Source of the DNA: JBAXXL01 sp038206725
GTDB taxonomy: Bacteria > Bacteroidota > Ignavibacteria > Kapaibacteriales > UBA2268
Assembly: GCA_038206725.1 (NCBI GenBank)
Contig: JBBRAO010000016.1
Span: 1-63,660 of the forward strand
Direction: 5' to 3'
Length of the DNA stretch: 63,660 bases
Below, in pieces: positions 7,542 through 15,383 of the stretch. The position numbers were made by a program, and so were the translations under genes. Each line of letters begins with the position of its first letter. The first letter of the stretch is position 1. The notes beneath the pieces were generated by a model. The model made no database searches. It was not told the origin of the DNA and saw only the letters and a program-made list of their open reading frames with translations.

Positions 7542-7732
7542 ACTATGCTCAAGTTTATAAAGAAGAAAAAATGAATGATACAGCTTTTAGGAAAGCGTAT
7601 CTCGAAGAAAAAAGTCTGTTGGATATAGAATTTATGCTCGATGAACTTTCCGATAAAATTAAATTGGAAAAGTCATATAATGAATTATTGAAAACAGTTA
7701 GAAAAATAAAGAGAGCTATTCATATAGCTTAA
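7538..7732 (+). CDS. Putative antitoxin lacking a helix-turn-helix
   Basis: A 64-residue partner starting inside the toxin stop. Its N-terminus (NDTAFRKAYLEEKSLLDIEF) resembles the extended N-terminal helix of HigA-type XRE antitoxins. Where a helix-turn-helix would normally follow, there is only a lysine-rich helix (KLEKSYNELLKTVRKIKRAIHIA). It may neutralise the toxin through its N-terminal helices without operator binding. Alternatively, it may be truncated. The right copy of the 25-bp repeat begins at its stop codon. Confidence 0.7.
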   Translation: MNYAQVYKEEKMNDTAFRKAYLEEKSLLDIEFMLDELSDKIKLEKSYNELLKTVRKIKRAIHIA

Positions 7733-7756
7733 GAAATTTGAAATATTTGTAAGCGT
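7732..7756 (+). repeat. 25-bp direct repeat, right copy
   Basis: Identical to 7154-7178. It starts at the last base of the antitoxin stop codon, so the toxin-antitoxin pair lies between the two copies in a unit with a 578-bp period. Confidence 0.85.
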
Positions 7757-7768
7757 TGTCTTACTTTC

Positions 7769-7893
7769 GTTCTTCACTTAAAATCGACCAAATTTTGTAG
7801 TATTCTGAACGGATGTAAAGGCACGCCCCAGAGATGGGGCGTTTTCCTTTATGTTCAGAATATGGGGTCTTGGTCGATACCTAAGTGAAGAGC
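7769..7893. repeat. 125-nt nested palindrome / possible structured RNA
   Basis: A long imperfect hairpin. TCTTCACTTA (7771-7780) pairs with TAAGTGAAGA (7882-7891), and TCGACCAA (7784-7791) with TTGGTCGA (7870-7877). TATTCTGAAC (7801-7810) pairs with GTTCAGAATA (7853-7862), and TAAAGG (7816-7821) with CCTTTA (7846-7851). ACGCCCC (7823-7829) pairs with GGGGCGT (7836-7842) around AGAGAT. The tip followed by TTTTCC resembles a terminator. It has no reading frame of note. It could be a MITE/REP-type element or a non-coding RNA. Confidence 0.8.
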
Positions 7894-7936
7894 ATACTGT
7901 GGAGGCGCCCTTTTTTACATATTGTTGGGAGCAAAT

Positions 7937-9124
7937 ATGCGGATCGTAATTGATGGAACAACAGGATTATTAGGTAGAAACCTACTTTTTGAGATTTTAA
8001 AACAAAATCTGAACCACCTTGATGATATTGAAATAATCATACTTGGCAAAGGAACTAATAGCAAATCATTAGAAAGCCGGATGAATGAAATTATACTCGA
8101 AGATGGTTTCAATTATCTTGATCTTAATAAAATGTCAGATTGTTTTGAAGAGATAAAAAGTCATATAATTTATATAGACTTCGATTTAACAAAACCTTGT
8201 CTTGGGATTTCAGCGGAAGATATTGAAATTCTTAGAAAAGGCAAAATTGATTATTTCTATCATATCGCCGCTCTATCAAGCTTTTTTGATACTCCCGAAA
8301 TTGTCAAACAACTCAATCTCATTAATCTTGAAGGTACTAAACACATTTTAAATTTAGTAAAAGATTTAGATGTTAAGCAATTTATATATGTCGGTTCCGC
8401 CTATCACGCAGGTGCCTCACAACAAGTAATTTATCCAGATTTCATCAATAAAACTAATATTTATAGAAACCCTTATGAAAAGACTAAACTTGAAGCAGAG
8501 CTATTTCTAATTCATTTTGCAAAAGTAGAGAAAATCAGCTATAAAATTTTCAGAATTACTACTATAGCAGGTAGATTGATTGAGAATGAAATAGGTTCAA
8601 TCAATAAATTCGATGTTTTTTATGGTTGGGGTTTATTCTTTTTGAAAATTAAAACAAAATTATATAAAAATGCTGAAAATATTTATTCTGTACCACACGA
8701 AATAAAATTAAGAATTCACATCCACTCCGAGTCAACAATGAATATCATTCCTGCGGATTATGGTGCTAAACTACTATTGCACGCAAGTATGAATGGAACT
8801 ACCGAAAATTCATTTCATCTTGTTAATGATTCTGATTTTAAAATTGAAACGCTTACAAATTCGATACTTACAAATTTAAACATTACAGGTCATAGTTTTG
8901 TTAATTCTGAACCTCAGGATAAAACACCATTTGAACAACTTTATTATCGGAGTGTTGGTAAGGTATTTACACCTTATGTGATTGATCCGCCTTTATATTA
9001 CAACAATGACAATTTAAAAGGTGTAATGAAAGAATACAATTTGATATGTCCGGAAATGAATGAAACCAATTTCCAAAAATTAATGGATTATGCCAAGAGG
9101 CACAATTTTGGAATTATTAATTAG
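7937..9124 (+). CDS. Extended SDR / thioester-reductase-like oxidoreductase
   Basis: A 395-residue NAD(P)-dependent enzyme of the extended short-chain dehydrogenase family, closest by eye to the Male-sterility/thioester-reductase (NAD_binding_4) group. Seen: N-terminal Rossmann motif GTTGLLGRN, YHIAALSSFFDTPE after the fourth strand, LEGTKHILNL, and the catalytic YEKTK. The substrate-binding C-terminus is longer than in simple epimerases. Start set at ATG 7937 with GGGAG at 7926-7930; TTG 7922 would place the Shine-Dalgarno site inside the gene. It probably reduces an acyl thioester or modifies a lipid or sugar; the substrate cannot be told. It is isolated after the palindrome, and the next gene is broken. 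Confidence 0.8.
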   Translation: MRIVIDGTTGLLGRNLLFEILKQNLNHLDDIEIIILGKGTNSKSLESRMNEIILEDGFNYLDLNKMSDCFEEIKSHIIYIDFDLTKPCLGISAEDIEILRKGKIDYFYHIAALSSFFDTPEIVKQLNLINLEGTKHILNLVKDLDVKQFIYVGSAYHAGASQQVIYPDFINKTNIYRNPYEKTKLEAELFLIHFAKVEKISYKIFRITTIAGRLIENEIGSINKFDVFYGWGLFFLKIKTKLYKNAENIYSVPHEIKLRIHIHSESTMNIIPADYGAKLLLHASMNGTTENSFHLVNDSDFKIETLTNSILTNLNITGHSFVNSEPQDKTPFEQLYYRSVGKVFTPYVIDPPLYYNNDNLKGVMKEYNLICPEMNETNFQKLMDYAKRHNFGIIN

Positions 9125-9138
9125 ATAAAGGAAACGCT

Positions 9139-9720
9139 ATGGATTTTAATAATTGGATAAATCTGATTTCTATAATTATAACTTCTTTGTTTACTTCATT
9201 TCTAGCATATATTGCTTATAAAAGTATGAGATTTTATAAGATATCAGCTCTTTCGAATGTATATCAACAAATACACGAAGAATATTCAAGCGATGAAATG
9301 AATGATGCTGTTAAACATCTACACGATTTTAAAAGAGCTAACCAAAAATTATTTTTTGATAATCCTTATTCATTTGCACATAAATACATAAATACCTATA
9401 AAGACCAGTCATAGGAATGGAAACAACGTCGCAAAGTAACTCATTTTTATTGTCATATTGATAATTTATTAGAAAAAAAATTAATAGATAAAAAATTCGT
9501 TTTTGAATCATTTACTCTAAAAGATCTTGATATTATTAAAATTCTTGAGCCTATTGAATCCGTAATTTGGTACACTACTGGTACAAGGAATACAGATAAA
9601 ATATGGGGACCTCTTAGGCTATATGAAAAAGCAGAAAAATATAATCAATCTAAGAATAACAAGAGAAAATATTATTTGCCAGTGAATCAAGATCTATTTA
9701 ATATAAGTAGTATTGAATAA
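9139..9720 (+). pseudogene. Membrane-anchored protein gene interrupted by an amber codon
   Basis: The frame opens at ATG 9139 and encodes an N-terminal transmembrane helix (WINLISIIITSLFTSFLAYIAYKSM). A TAG stop follows at 9412-9414. The same frame then stays open for another 101 codons to TAA 9718-9720, and the continuation looks coding (RRKVTHFYCHIDNLLEKK, IWGPLRLYEKAEKY). The restored 193-residue product resembles small DUF4760-type membrane proteins (weak recognition). A single nonsense mutation, a sequencing error, or amber readthrough would all fit. It begins 14 bp after the SDR gene. Confidence 0.75.
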
Positions 9721-9790
9721 TTATGTAATTATAGACTCCCAATCAAGTCTGGAATGACAATTCGTCTTCTTCTTATCATTTATAGTTACA

Positions 9791-9828
9791 AAAAATGTCC
9801 AAAACTTTCAAAGTGTTGGACATTTTCA
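9791..9828. terminator. Bidirectional intrinsic terminator
   Basis: AATGTCCAA pairs with TTGGACATT, with the AACTTT/AAAGTG inner arms mostly pairing, flanked by A-rich and T-rich runs. It lies between the end of the amber-broken gene (+) and the end of ftcD (-). It shares its TGTCCAA...TTGGACA arms with the terminator at 47571-47606. Confidence 0.75.
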
Positions 9829-9833
9829 AAAAC

Positions 9834-9865
9834 ATTCAGCCGATACTCGTAGTCATCGGATGAAT
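9834..9865. repeat. ATTCATCNGATGA palindrome, copy A
   Basis: Imperfect dyad ATTCAGCCGATACT / AGTCATCGGATGAAT around CGT. It is a member of a three-copy family, with copy B at 47619-47652 and copy C at 57130-57162. It lies 6 bp after the TGTCCAA terminator, as copy B does after its own. Confidence 0.65.
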
Positions 9866-9878
9866 AACTAAAAATCCT

Positions 9879-11507
9879 CTATACTTGTCCGGTCCTGTTT
9901 TGCAAAATTTCCAAGCAGATTGCGCATTTTTCGTAAGCGCGGTTTACTATTGCTTCGGCTTCGGCTTTTTTGGCATTCAGGAATTCTTGGTCTTTTATAC
10001 CTGCTAAATTGATAATTACATTGCGGTAGGCACCCCAAATGCCTGTTTCCAATGATTTAGCACCCACTTCAACATCGGAGCGTGAACTAAAATTGCCGAT
10101 TTTTGCGATTTCGATCATCCAATCCCAAGCAGAGTCGGCAAATCTCATCGTGTCTAACGGAACTTCAATTGCTTTTTTCAAACCTAACTGCATAGCCGCA
10201 GAACGCGCTGATTTTTGCTCGTCGGTATCTTTTGGCATTTTCATAGCATCCATATAATGTGCAAATGCGTCAGTATCGGCGTCAATACAAGGAATTAATT
10301 TTTGAACTGTCGCATTCAACGGCGCCAGAATCTCACGGATTTTACTGTCAAGGTGTTCAAATTTACGAACACCATAAGTAAGATGAGCAACCATTGCACC
10401 CAAACCTACTCCGATTGCCGCGGAAGCCGCCGCGGCGGAACCACCGCCCGGTGCAGAAGAACGCGATGCGATTTCTTCAATGAAAGCGCGAACTGACATT
10501 TCTGCCAATGGCTCGTCTTTCTTTTCCGTTATCATATATTCGATAATGCGTTTTTTTGGTTCAAATTGGCTTATAGCGTTCAATCCAAGGCGTTCGATAA
10601 CCAGCTTGATTTTTTGAGATTCGTCTAAAATAAATAAATTTTCTTTTTTGATATAATATTCAGCCGCCATAAGCATAGTTTCAAGCGGAACTAATCCGAC
10701 CAATTCCGAACCTGCTAAACCTACATTAAGTTCTTTAGCATCTTTTTTCACTTCTTCAAAAACAGTATGCAGTGGAGTGATTTTATAATTCATTATGTTC
10801 ATAGTTATTTGAGCTAAATTGTATTCGTTTACGAACCATCCCATTGCTTGGACTTCCTTCAATCTGCCCGGTTCGTTATCACCGCGTCCTGTTTCACGTA
10901 AATTCAAAGCTATACGATGTGCTTGGTTCGAAGTGCCGATAACATTGACATTAAATGCGACAAGGAAAAAGCGTGAACCTGTTGCGGTAGCTCCCCAAGT
11001 TGGAATAAACTCGGCGGGACCGAAATCAGGTTTCCATTCCGGTTTTACGATTTTTTCAGCTAAACCTTCGTATTCACCTGAGCGGATATCCGGTAATTTT
11101 TTTCTATAGTCCCTATCGGAGGCTTCTTCGTAAAGATAAATCGGGATATTTAATTCCTCCGCAACTCGTTCACCGAATATTTTAGCACATTCCACACATT
11201 CGGCTGTTGTAACATTTGCTACAGGTACAAACGGACATACGTCCATTGCGCCCATACGTGCGTGCTCGCCCTTTTGTGTGCGCATATCAATCAAATCCTT
11301 GGCAACTCGTGCGGAAGCTAATGCGCCCTCCACAACAGCTTCGGGTGAACCGACAAAAGTATATACGGTACGGTTTGTGGAAAATCCCGGATCTACATCC
11401 AATAATGTACAACCTTCGGTTTCGCGGATTGCTTTAGCAATTGCTTCAATTGTCTCTTTATTTTGACCTTCGGAAAAATTCGGTACACATTCGACTATCT
11501 TTTTCAT
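9879..11507 (-). CDS. ftcD: Glutamate formimidoyltransferase / formiminotetrahydrofolate cyclodeaminase
   Basis: A 542-residue bifunctional cytoplasmic enzyme. It moves the formimino group of formiminoglutamate, from histidine breakdown, to tetrahydrofolate, then deaminates it to 5,10-methenyl-THF. Residues 1-180 are the transferase N-terminal domain (ECVPNFSEGQN, DVDPGFSTNRTVYTFVG, KGEHARMGAMDVCPFVPV containing the family histidine). Residues about 181-325 are its C-terminal domain. After a short linker, residues about 335-535 are the cyclodeaminase (RSSAPGGGSAAAASAAIG). Length matches the animal-type fusion, which some bacteria also have. No hut genes are adjacent, so it stands alone. The terminator at 9791-9828 follows it. 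Confidence 0.96.
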   Translation of the reverse strand: MKKIVECVPNFSEGQNKETIEAIAKAIRETEGCTLLDVDPGFSTNRTVYTFVGSPEAVVEGALASARVAKDLIDMRTQKGEHARMGAMDVCPFVPVANVTTAECVECAKIFGERVAEELNIPIYLYEEASDRDYRKKLPDIRSGEYEGLAEKIVKPEWKPDFGPAEFIPTWGATATGSRFFLVAFNVNVIGTSNQAHRIALNLRETGRGDNEPGRLKEVQAMGWFVNEYNLAQITMNIMNYKITPLHTVFEEVKKDAKELNVGLAGSELVGLVPLETMLMAAEYYIKKENLFILDESQKIKLVIERLGLNAISQFEPKKRIIEYMITEKKDEPLAEMSVRAFIEEIASRSSAPGGGSAAAASAAIGVGLGAMVAHLTYGVRKFEHLDSKIREILAPLNATVQKLIPCIDADTDAFAHYMDAMKMPKDTDEQKSARSAAMQLGLKKAIEVPLDTMRFADSAWDWMIEIAKIGNFSSRSDVEVGAKSLETGIWGAYRNVIINLAGIKDQEFLNAKKAEAEAIVNRAYEKCAICLEILQNRTGQV

Positions 11508-11590
11508 AATTTATCTATAATAATTAAAAATAAAATACAAAATTAACACAAAAGGATAATTTTATCGTGAAATCCTTTAAAAAAGGTATA

Positions 11591-11621
11591 AAAAAACGCC
11601 ATATTGATTCAATATGACGTT
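11591..11621 (-). terminator. Terminator of the tRNA-Asn array
   Basis: AACGtCATATTGAATCAATATGgCGTT forms a near-perfect hairpin and runs into TTTTTT on the minus strand. It starts 5 bp downstream of the last tRNA. Confidence 0.8.
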
Positions 11622-11626
11622 TTTTG

Positions 11627-11700
11627 CTCCTGAGCACGGACTTGAACCGCGGACCCTCTGATTAACAGTCAGATGCTCTAACCAACTGAGCTACTCAGGA
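11627..11700 (-). tRNA. tRNA-Asn (GTT), copy 3 in transcription order
   Basis: 74-nt cloverleaf. The acceptor TCCTGAG/CTCAGGA carries discriminator G. The D arm contains AGCTCAGTTGGTTAGAGC. The anticodon arm TCTGA-CTGTTAA-TCAGA has anticodon GTT. The T arm contains GGTTCAAGTCC. CCA is not encoded. The sequence is identical to the two upstream copies. Confidence 0.97.
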
Positions 11701-11730
11701 ATGAGAATTTTAATATTTTTTAAGAACTTG

Positions 11731-11804
11731 CTCCTGAGCACGGACTTGAACCGCGGACCCTCTGATTAACAGTCAGATGCTCTAACCAACTGAGCTACTC
11801 AGGA
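11731..11804 (-). tRNA. tRNA-Asn (GTT), copy 2
   Basis: Sequence identical to 11627-11700, exactly 104 bp away. The spacers between copies are also similar to each other (both end in TTAAGAAC followed by a Y-G pair in plus orientation), so the repeat unit is tRNA plus spacer. Confidence 0.97.
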
Positions 11805-11834
11805 ATAGAAATATTAATTTTTTTTAAGAACTCG

Positions 11835-11908
11835 CTCCTGAGCACGGACTTGAACCGCGGACCCTCTGATTAACAGTCAGATGCTCTAACCAACTGAGCT
11901 ACTCAGGA
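11835..11908 (-). tRNA. tRNA-Asn (GTT), copy 1 (promoter-proximal)
   Basis: Third identical copy, again with a 104-bp period. It is probably first in a tri-cistronic tRNA transcript ending at the 11591-11621 terminator. Confidence 0.97.
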
Positions 11909-12000
11909 AAAATACGAATTCAAAATTACGACTTTTTTTTTATATTTTCAAAATTTAAATAAAAAAAACGTGAATATAGTCTAAAAATAGAATTTTTGAT

Positions 12001-12008
12001 TAATTTTG
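12001..12008 (+). promoter_or_regulatory. TAATTTTG -7-type box upstream of the heptose kinase
   Basis: TAATTTTG matches the Bacteroidota -7 consensus TAnnTTTG and lies 28 bp before the rfaE1 ATG. No clear TTTG box is seen about 19 nt upstream, so support is partial. Similar isolated boxes occur at 15955-15962 (sppA), 18512-18519 (sigma factor), 20565-20572 (T9SS cargo), 39051-39058 (THUMP methyltransferase) and 51468-51475 (speA). Confidence 0.35.
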
Positions 12009-12036
12009 TATTTTTTATAATAATCTCATTTTAAAA

Positions 12037-13020
12037 ATGATAACAAAAGAAAGAGTTAGAGAGATAATTTCTGCCGCTGACGGGAAGAAAATTGCTGTGA
12101 TCGGTGACGTGATGTTAGACCGTTATTTTTGGGGTACTGTTTCGAGGGTTTCCCCCGAAGCACCGGTACCCGTAATTGATTTAGAAGATGAAACTTGGCA
12201 TTTAGGCGGCGCGGCTAACGTAGCTCTCAATCTAAAAACCTTGGGAATTCAGCCGATTTTGTGCGGATTGATTGGAGATGACGAGAACGGTTCACTTTTT
12301 ATCGAATTAGCAAAAAATTCAGGAATTTATACCGATGGATTGTTTTACGATAAAAACAGACCAACAACCGTAAAAATGAGAATTATTGGTAACAATCAGC
12401 AAATTGCAAGATTAGATAAAGAATCCCGCGACGAAATGACTTCCGAGTGTATGGATTTTATATTAGATGCTCTTGAGAATATAGAAGGTCTTGCCGGAAT
12501 TATAATGGAAGATTATAATAAGGGCGTGATCAGTAAAAACCTTATTGAAAAAATAATGCTATTGGCAAAAGATAATAATGTTCCTGTTTATGTGGATCCG
12601 AAATTCAATAATTTCTTTGAATACAAAGGTGCTACATTGTTTAAACCGAATAAAAAAGAAGCCGGACACGCTTTAGGTATAGAATTGAAAAATGATGATG
12701 ACATCATACGCGCCGCAGAAGAAATTAATTCTAAATTGGATTGCCAAAGCACTCTGATAACATTAGGTGCTGAAGGTATGATGCTTTTAGAAAAAAATCA
12801 AATTCCTTTTTTCGATCGCGCGAAAGCAAAGAATGTTGCTGACGTATCGGGTGCCGGTGATACCTGTATCGCTACATTTGCTATGTCGGTAACCGGTGGT
12901 GCAACCCTCAAAGAAGCAACGGTTATTTCAAATTATGCCAGTAGTGTTGTAGTCAGTGAACCGGGTATAATCGCTATACAAAAAAATGTTTTATTAGATT
13001 ATTTTGACGAAACAAATTAA
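12037..13020 (+). CDS. rfaE1: D-glycero-beta-D-manno-heptose-7-phosphate kinase
   Basis: A 327-residue PfkB-family sugar kinase making heptose-1,7-bisphosphate for the inner-core heptose of LPS. Family marks seen: IGDVMLDRYFWGTVSRVSPEAPVPV at the N-terminus, HLGGAANVALNLKTLG, VDPKFNNF, FKPNKKEA, and the ATP/active-site motif SGAGDTCIATF. The adenylyltransferase domain found in fused HldE is absent, so a separate RfaE2 is expected elsewhere. The heptosyltransferase-like gene at 34271-35314 fits the same pathway. An STAS gene starts 54 bp downstream and may be co-transcribed. Confidence 0.95.
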   Translation: MITKERVREIISAADGKKIAVIGDVMLDRYFWGTVSRVSPEAPVPVIDLEDETWHLGGAANVALNLKTLGIQPILCGLIGDDENGSLFIELAKNSGIYTDGLFYDKNRPTTVKMRIIGNNQQIARLDKESRDEMTSECMDFILDALENIEGLAGIIMEDYNKGVISKNLIEKIMLLAKDNNVPVYVDPKFNNFFEYKGATLFKPNKKEAGHALGIELKNDDDIIRAAEEINSKLDCQSTLITLGAEGMMLLEKNQIPFFDRAKAKNVADVSGAGDTCIATFAMSVTGGATLKEATVISNYASSVVVSEPGIIAIQKNVLLDYFDETN

Positions 13021-13074
13021 TATTAATATCGTATTATAGAATGGAATTTAAAAACTTTAAATCAGGAGATTTTT

Positions 13075-13452
13075 ATGACACAGAATAAATTCTCATTAGA
13101 ATTCACGCAGAACGAAGACCTTCAAAAAATATATATATCGGGTTATTTAGACGCCCAAACAGCACCGGTGTTAGAAAACGCAATCCAAGAAGCTATAAAC
13201 AAGGGTTGCAATAAAATATTAGTTAACTTCAAAAATTTAAAATATATATCTTCAGCTGGGCTTGGAGTTTTTATGGGTTTCATAGAGCAAATTCGTAAAG
13301 AGGGCGGCGATATAAAGTTGGCTGAAATGCCGAATAATATATTCAGCATTTTTGATTTGCTTGGTTTTCCGATGATTTTCGATATTTCCGAAACGGAAGA
13401 AAAGTTAATTGTGAAGTTTAACAATAATGAAATCCCCGGCAATGAACTTTAA
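13075..13452 (+). CDS. STAS-domain anti-anti-sigma factor (RsbV/SpoIIAA type)
   Basis: A 125-residue single STAS domain that would bind and inhibit an RsbW-type kinase. The phosphorylation loop YISSAGLGVF has Ser-Ser at the expected place, after NFKNLK. The N-terminal strand YISGYLDAQTAPVLE is typical. ATG 13075 follows AGGAG (13063-13067). It overlaps the anti-sigma kinase gene that follows, so the two are likely translationally coupled partners. No phosphatase or sigma factor gene is adjacent; the target is unknown. Confidence 0.9.
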   Translation: MTQNKFSLEFTQNEDLQKIYISGYLDAQTAPVLENAIQEAINKGCNKILVNFKNLKYISSAGLGVFMGFIEQIRKEGGDIKLAEMPNNIFSIFDLLGFPMIFDISETEEKLIVKFNNNEIPGNEL

Positions 13453-13891
13453 AAATGAAATATGCTGTAGTTTGGTTGTTGCTAGTTCTTATGAAGAGCT
13501 TGGCAATATTCGGGACTTTATCTACGAGCAAGCAATAGAATTTGGTTTTTCAAATGAGATTACCCAAAAAATTGTATTAGCAGTCGATGAAGCTTGCACA
13601 AATTTAATAAAGTACGGATATTTGCAAGATAACCGCCAAACAATTAAAATATGTATTGAAAACGATGCCAATGCTTTCATTATTAAGATATTAGACACAT
13701 CCAAATCGTTCAATCCCAAAGAAAGACCCGATACGGATGTAAAAACTTATATCCGCCAAATGCTCAAAGGTGGGTTAGGATTACAAATTATCAAGTTAGT
13801 AATTGATGAAATTGATTATATACCGGCAAATATTAATAACAATAAAAATGTGTTGATATTAAAGAAGTATTTATTAAATTCATCATTATAA
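13442..13891 (+). CDS. Anti-sigma-factor-type serine kinase/ATPase (RsbW-like)
   Basis: A 149-residue GHKL ATPase domain of the RsbW/SpoIIAB class. The N box is VDEACTNLIKYGY and the G2 box GGLGLQIIKLVID. The usual G1 box DxGxxF is altered to DTSKSF, lacking the conserved glycine, so ATP binding or kinase activity may differ. ATG 13442 is preferred; ATG 13427 would add five residues and increase the overlap with the STAS gene. Together they form a minimal partner-switching module. The output may be a sigma factor elsewhere or another protein. Confidence 0.88.
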   Translation: MNFKNEICCSLVVASSYEELGNIRDFIYEQAIEFGFSNEITQKIVLAVDEACTNLIKYGYLQDNRQTIKICIENDANAFIIKILDTSKSFNPKERPDTDVKTYIRQMLKGGLGLQIIKLVIDEIDYIPANINNNKNVLILKKYLLNSSL

Positions 13892-13900
13892 ATATATAAT

Positions 13901-15253
13901 ATGAAAATAAAAACAGTTTATCGTTGCAGAGAATGTGGAGCCGAATCATTAAGATGGTCCGGCAAATGTTCTATGTGTGATAGTTGGAATACATTAGTTG
14001 AAGTGGAAGTTGAGAGTAAAACTCAGCATAAATCCTCTGCTAGAAAGCAAAGCGATAATCAGCCCGTACGTTTTTCCCAAATACAAGATAGCCAAATCGA
14101 GAGAATTTCAACCGGCATACAAGAATTAGATAGAACATTGGGTGGGGGAATCGTTCAGGGCTCATTTGTATTAATTGGCGGTGACCCGGGAATAGGTAAA
14201 TCGACCCTTCTATTACAAATGTGTGCTGAATTAAAAGACGAAACAACTCTTTATGTTACAGGTGAAGAATCGATTCATCAAATTAATCAGAGAGCAAAAC
14301 GGCTAAACGCAACCCACGATAATATTTTAGTTTTAGCCGAAACAAGTTTAGAACGTATTTTATACGCAATAGAAAATACAGAGTGTAGAATAATAATAAT
14401 TGATTCAATTCAATCAATCCGAACTGAGTATGCCGATGCAACAGCAGGTAGTGTCGTTCAGATTCGCGAATGCGGCCAAGCACTTATGAATACCGCCAAG
14501 CTCAATAATAAAGCGATTTTTATTATTGGCCACGTAACTAAAGAAGGAATAATCGCCGGACCAAAAGTACTTGAGCACATAGTTGATACAGTTTTATTAT
14601 TCGAAGGAAGCAAGAATTATAGTTATCGAATACTGCGAGCTATGAAAAATCGTTTCGGTTCAACAAACGAAATCGGTATATTTGAAATGTCGGGTTATGG
14701 ATTAAGAGAAGTATTGAACCCATCGGAAGTATTTTTATCTACAAGAGATAACAATGATTCCGGTATAGCTTTGTCCGCCGCCATTGAAGGCACTTTACCA
14801 ATAATTGCAGAAGTGCAAGCCCTTGTTGGTGCCTCAAATTACGGTGTTCCACAACGCAGTTCCAATATTTTCGATATAAAACGTTTACAGATGATATTAG
14901 CTGTGCTGGAAAAACGTCTTGGTTTGAACTTCGGACACAATGATATTTTTGTTAACATAGCCGGAGGGTTTTCAATTAATGATACCTCTTTAGATTTAGC
15001 AGTGGCAGGAGCCATTGTCAGTTCTTTTCAAGATAAAACAATTGACAACAAAACCGTATTAATTGGTGAGATAGGGCTTACAGGCGAAGTTCGATCTGTC
15101 CAATATATGGAGAAAAGAATTCTAGAAGTACAAAAACTAGGATTTAATAGGGTGATAACACCTATATTGCCGAAGGACATTAAGAAAGAAAAATTTACAC
15201 TCGAAATCGTTCCAGTAGGGAAAATAACAGACGCATTACGAGAAATTTTGTAA
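13901..15253 (+). CDS. radA: DNA repair protein RadA
   Basis: A 450-residue RecA-like helicase promoting branch migration during recombination. In order: N-terminal four-cysteine zinc motif (CRECG...CSMCDSW), Walker A GGDPGIGKST, Walker B region IIIIDSIQSI, the RadA-specific KNRFG motif, and a C-terminal Lon-protease-like domain (VNIAGGFSINDTSLDLAVAGAI) without the protease catalytic pair, as normal in RadA. It starts 9 bp after the anti-sigma gene, so it probably shares that transcript. All family motifs are intact. Confidence 0.97.
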   Translation: MKIKTVYRCRECGAESLRWSGKCSMCDSWNTLVEVEVESKTQHKSSARKQSDNQPVRFSQIQDSQIERISTGIQELDRTLGGGIVQGSFVLIGGDPGIGKSTLLLQMCAELKDETTLYVTGEESIHQINQRAKRLNATHDNILVLAETSLERILYAIENTECRIIIIDSIQSIRTEYADATAGSVVQIRECGQALMNTAKLNNKAIFIIGHVTKEGIIAGPKVLEHIVDTVLLFEGSKNYSYRILRAMKNRFGSTNEIGIFEMSGYGLREVLNPSEVFLSTRDNNDSGIALSAAIEGTLPIIAEVQALVGASNYGVPQRSSNIFDIKRLQMILAVLEKRLGLNFGHNDIFVNIAGGFSINDTSLDLAVAGAIVSSFQDKTIDNKTVLIGEIGLTGEVRSVQYMEKRILEVQKLGFNRVITPILPKDIKKEKFTLEIVPVGKITDALREIL

Positions 15254-15383
15254 TTATTCATTATTTTTATGTAATTTAGCATAATAATATTGAAAATATT
15301 TTTTTTTTTATAAAAAACTTATTATTTTTGAACTTTATAATAATGAACAAGTAATATTTGTAAAATAAATAATTAATGGAATT

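Noticed and set aside
6160..7900. CRISPR-like repeat array among the short repeats
   Set aside because: Repeats occur at most twice each, with unequal, gene-bearing spacers; no cas genes are present.
8950..9138. Possible frameshift between the SDR enzyme and the following membrane protein
   Set aside because: The SDR frame closes normally with TAG at 9122-9124 and the next gene has its own ribosome binding site (AAAGGAAACG), so they are separate genes.
12940..13080. Regulatory riboswitch upstream of the STAS or ribE genes
   Set aside because: No conserved riboswitch core or extended structure was seen; the leaders are short and AT-rich.
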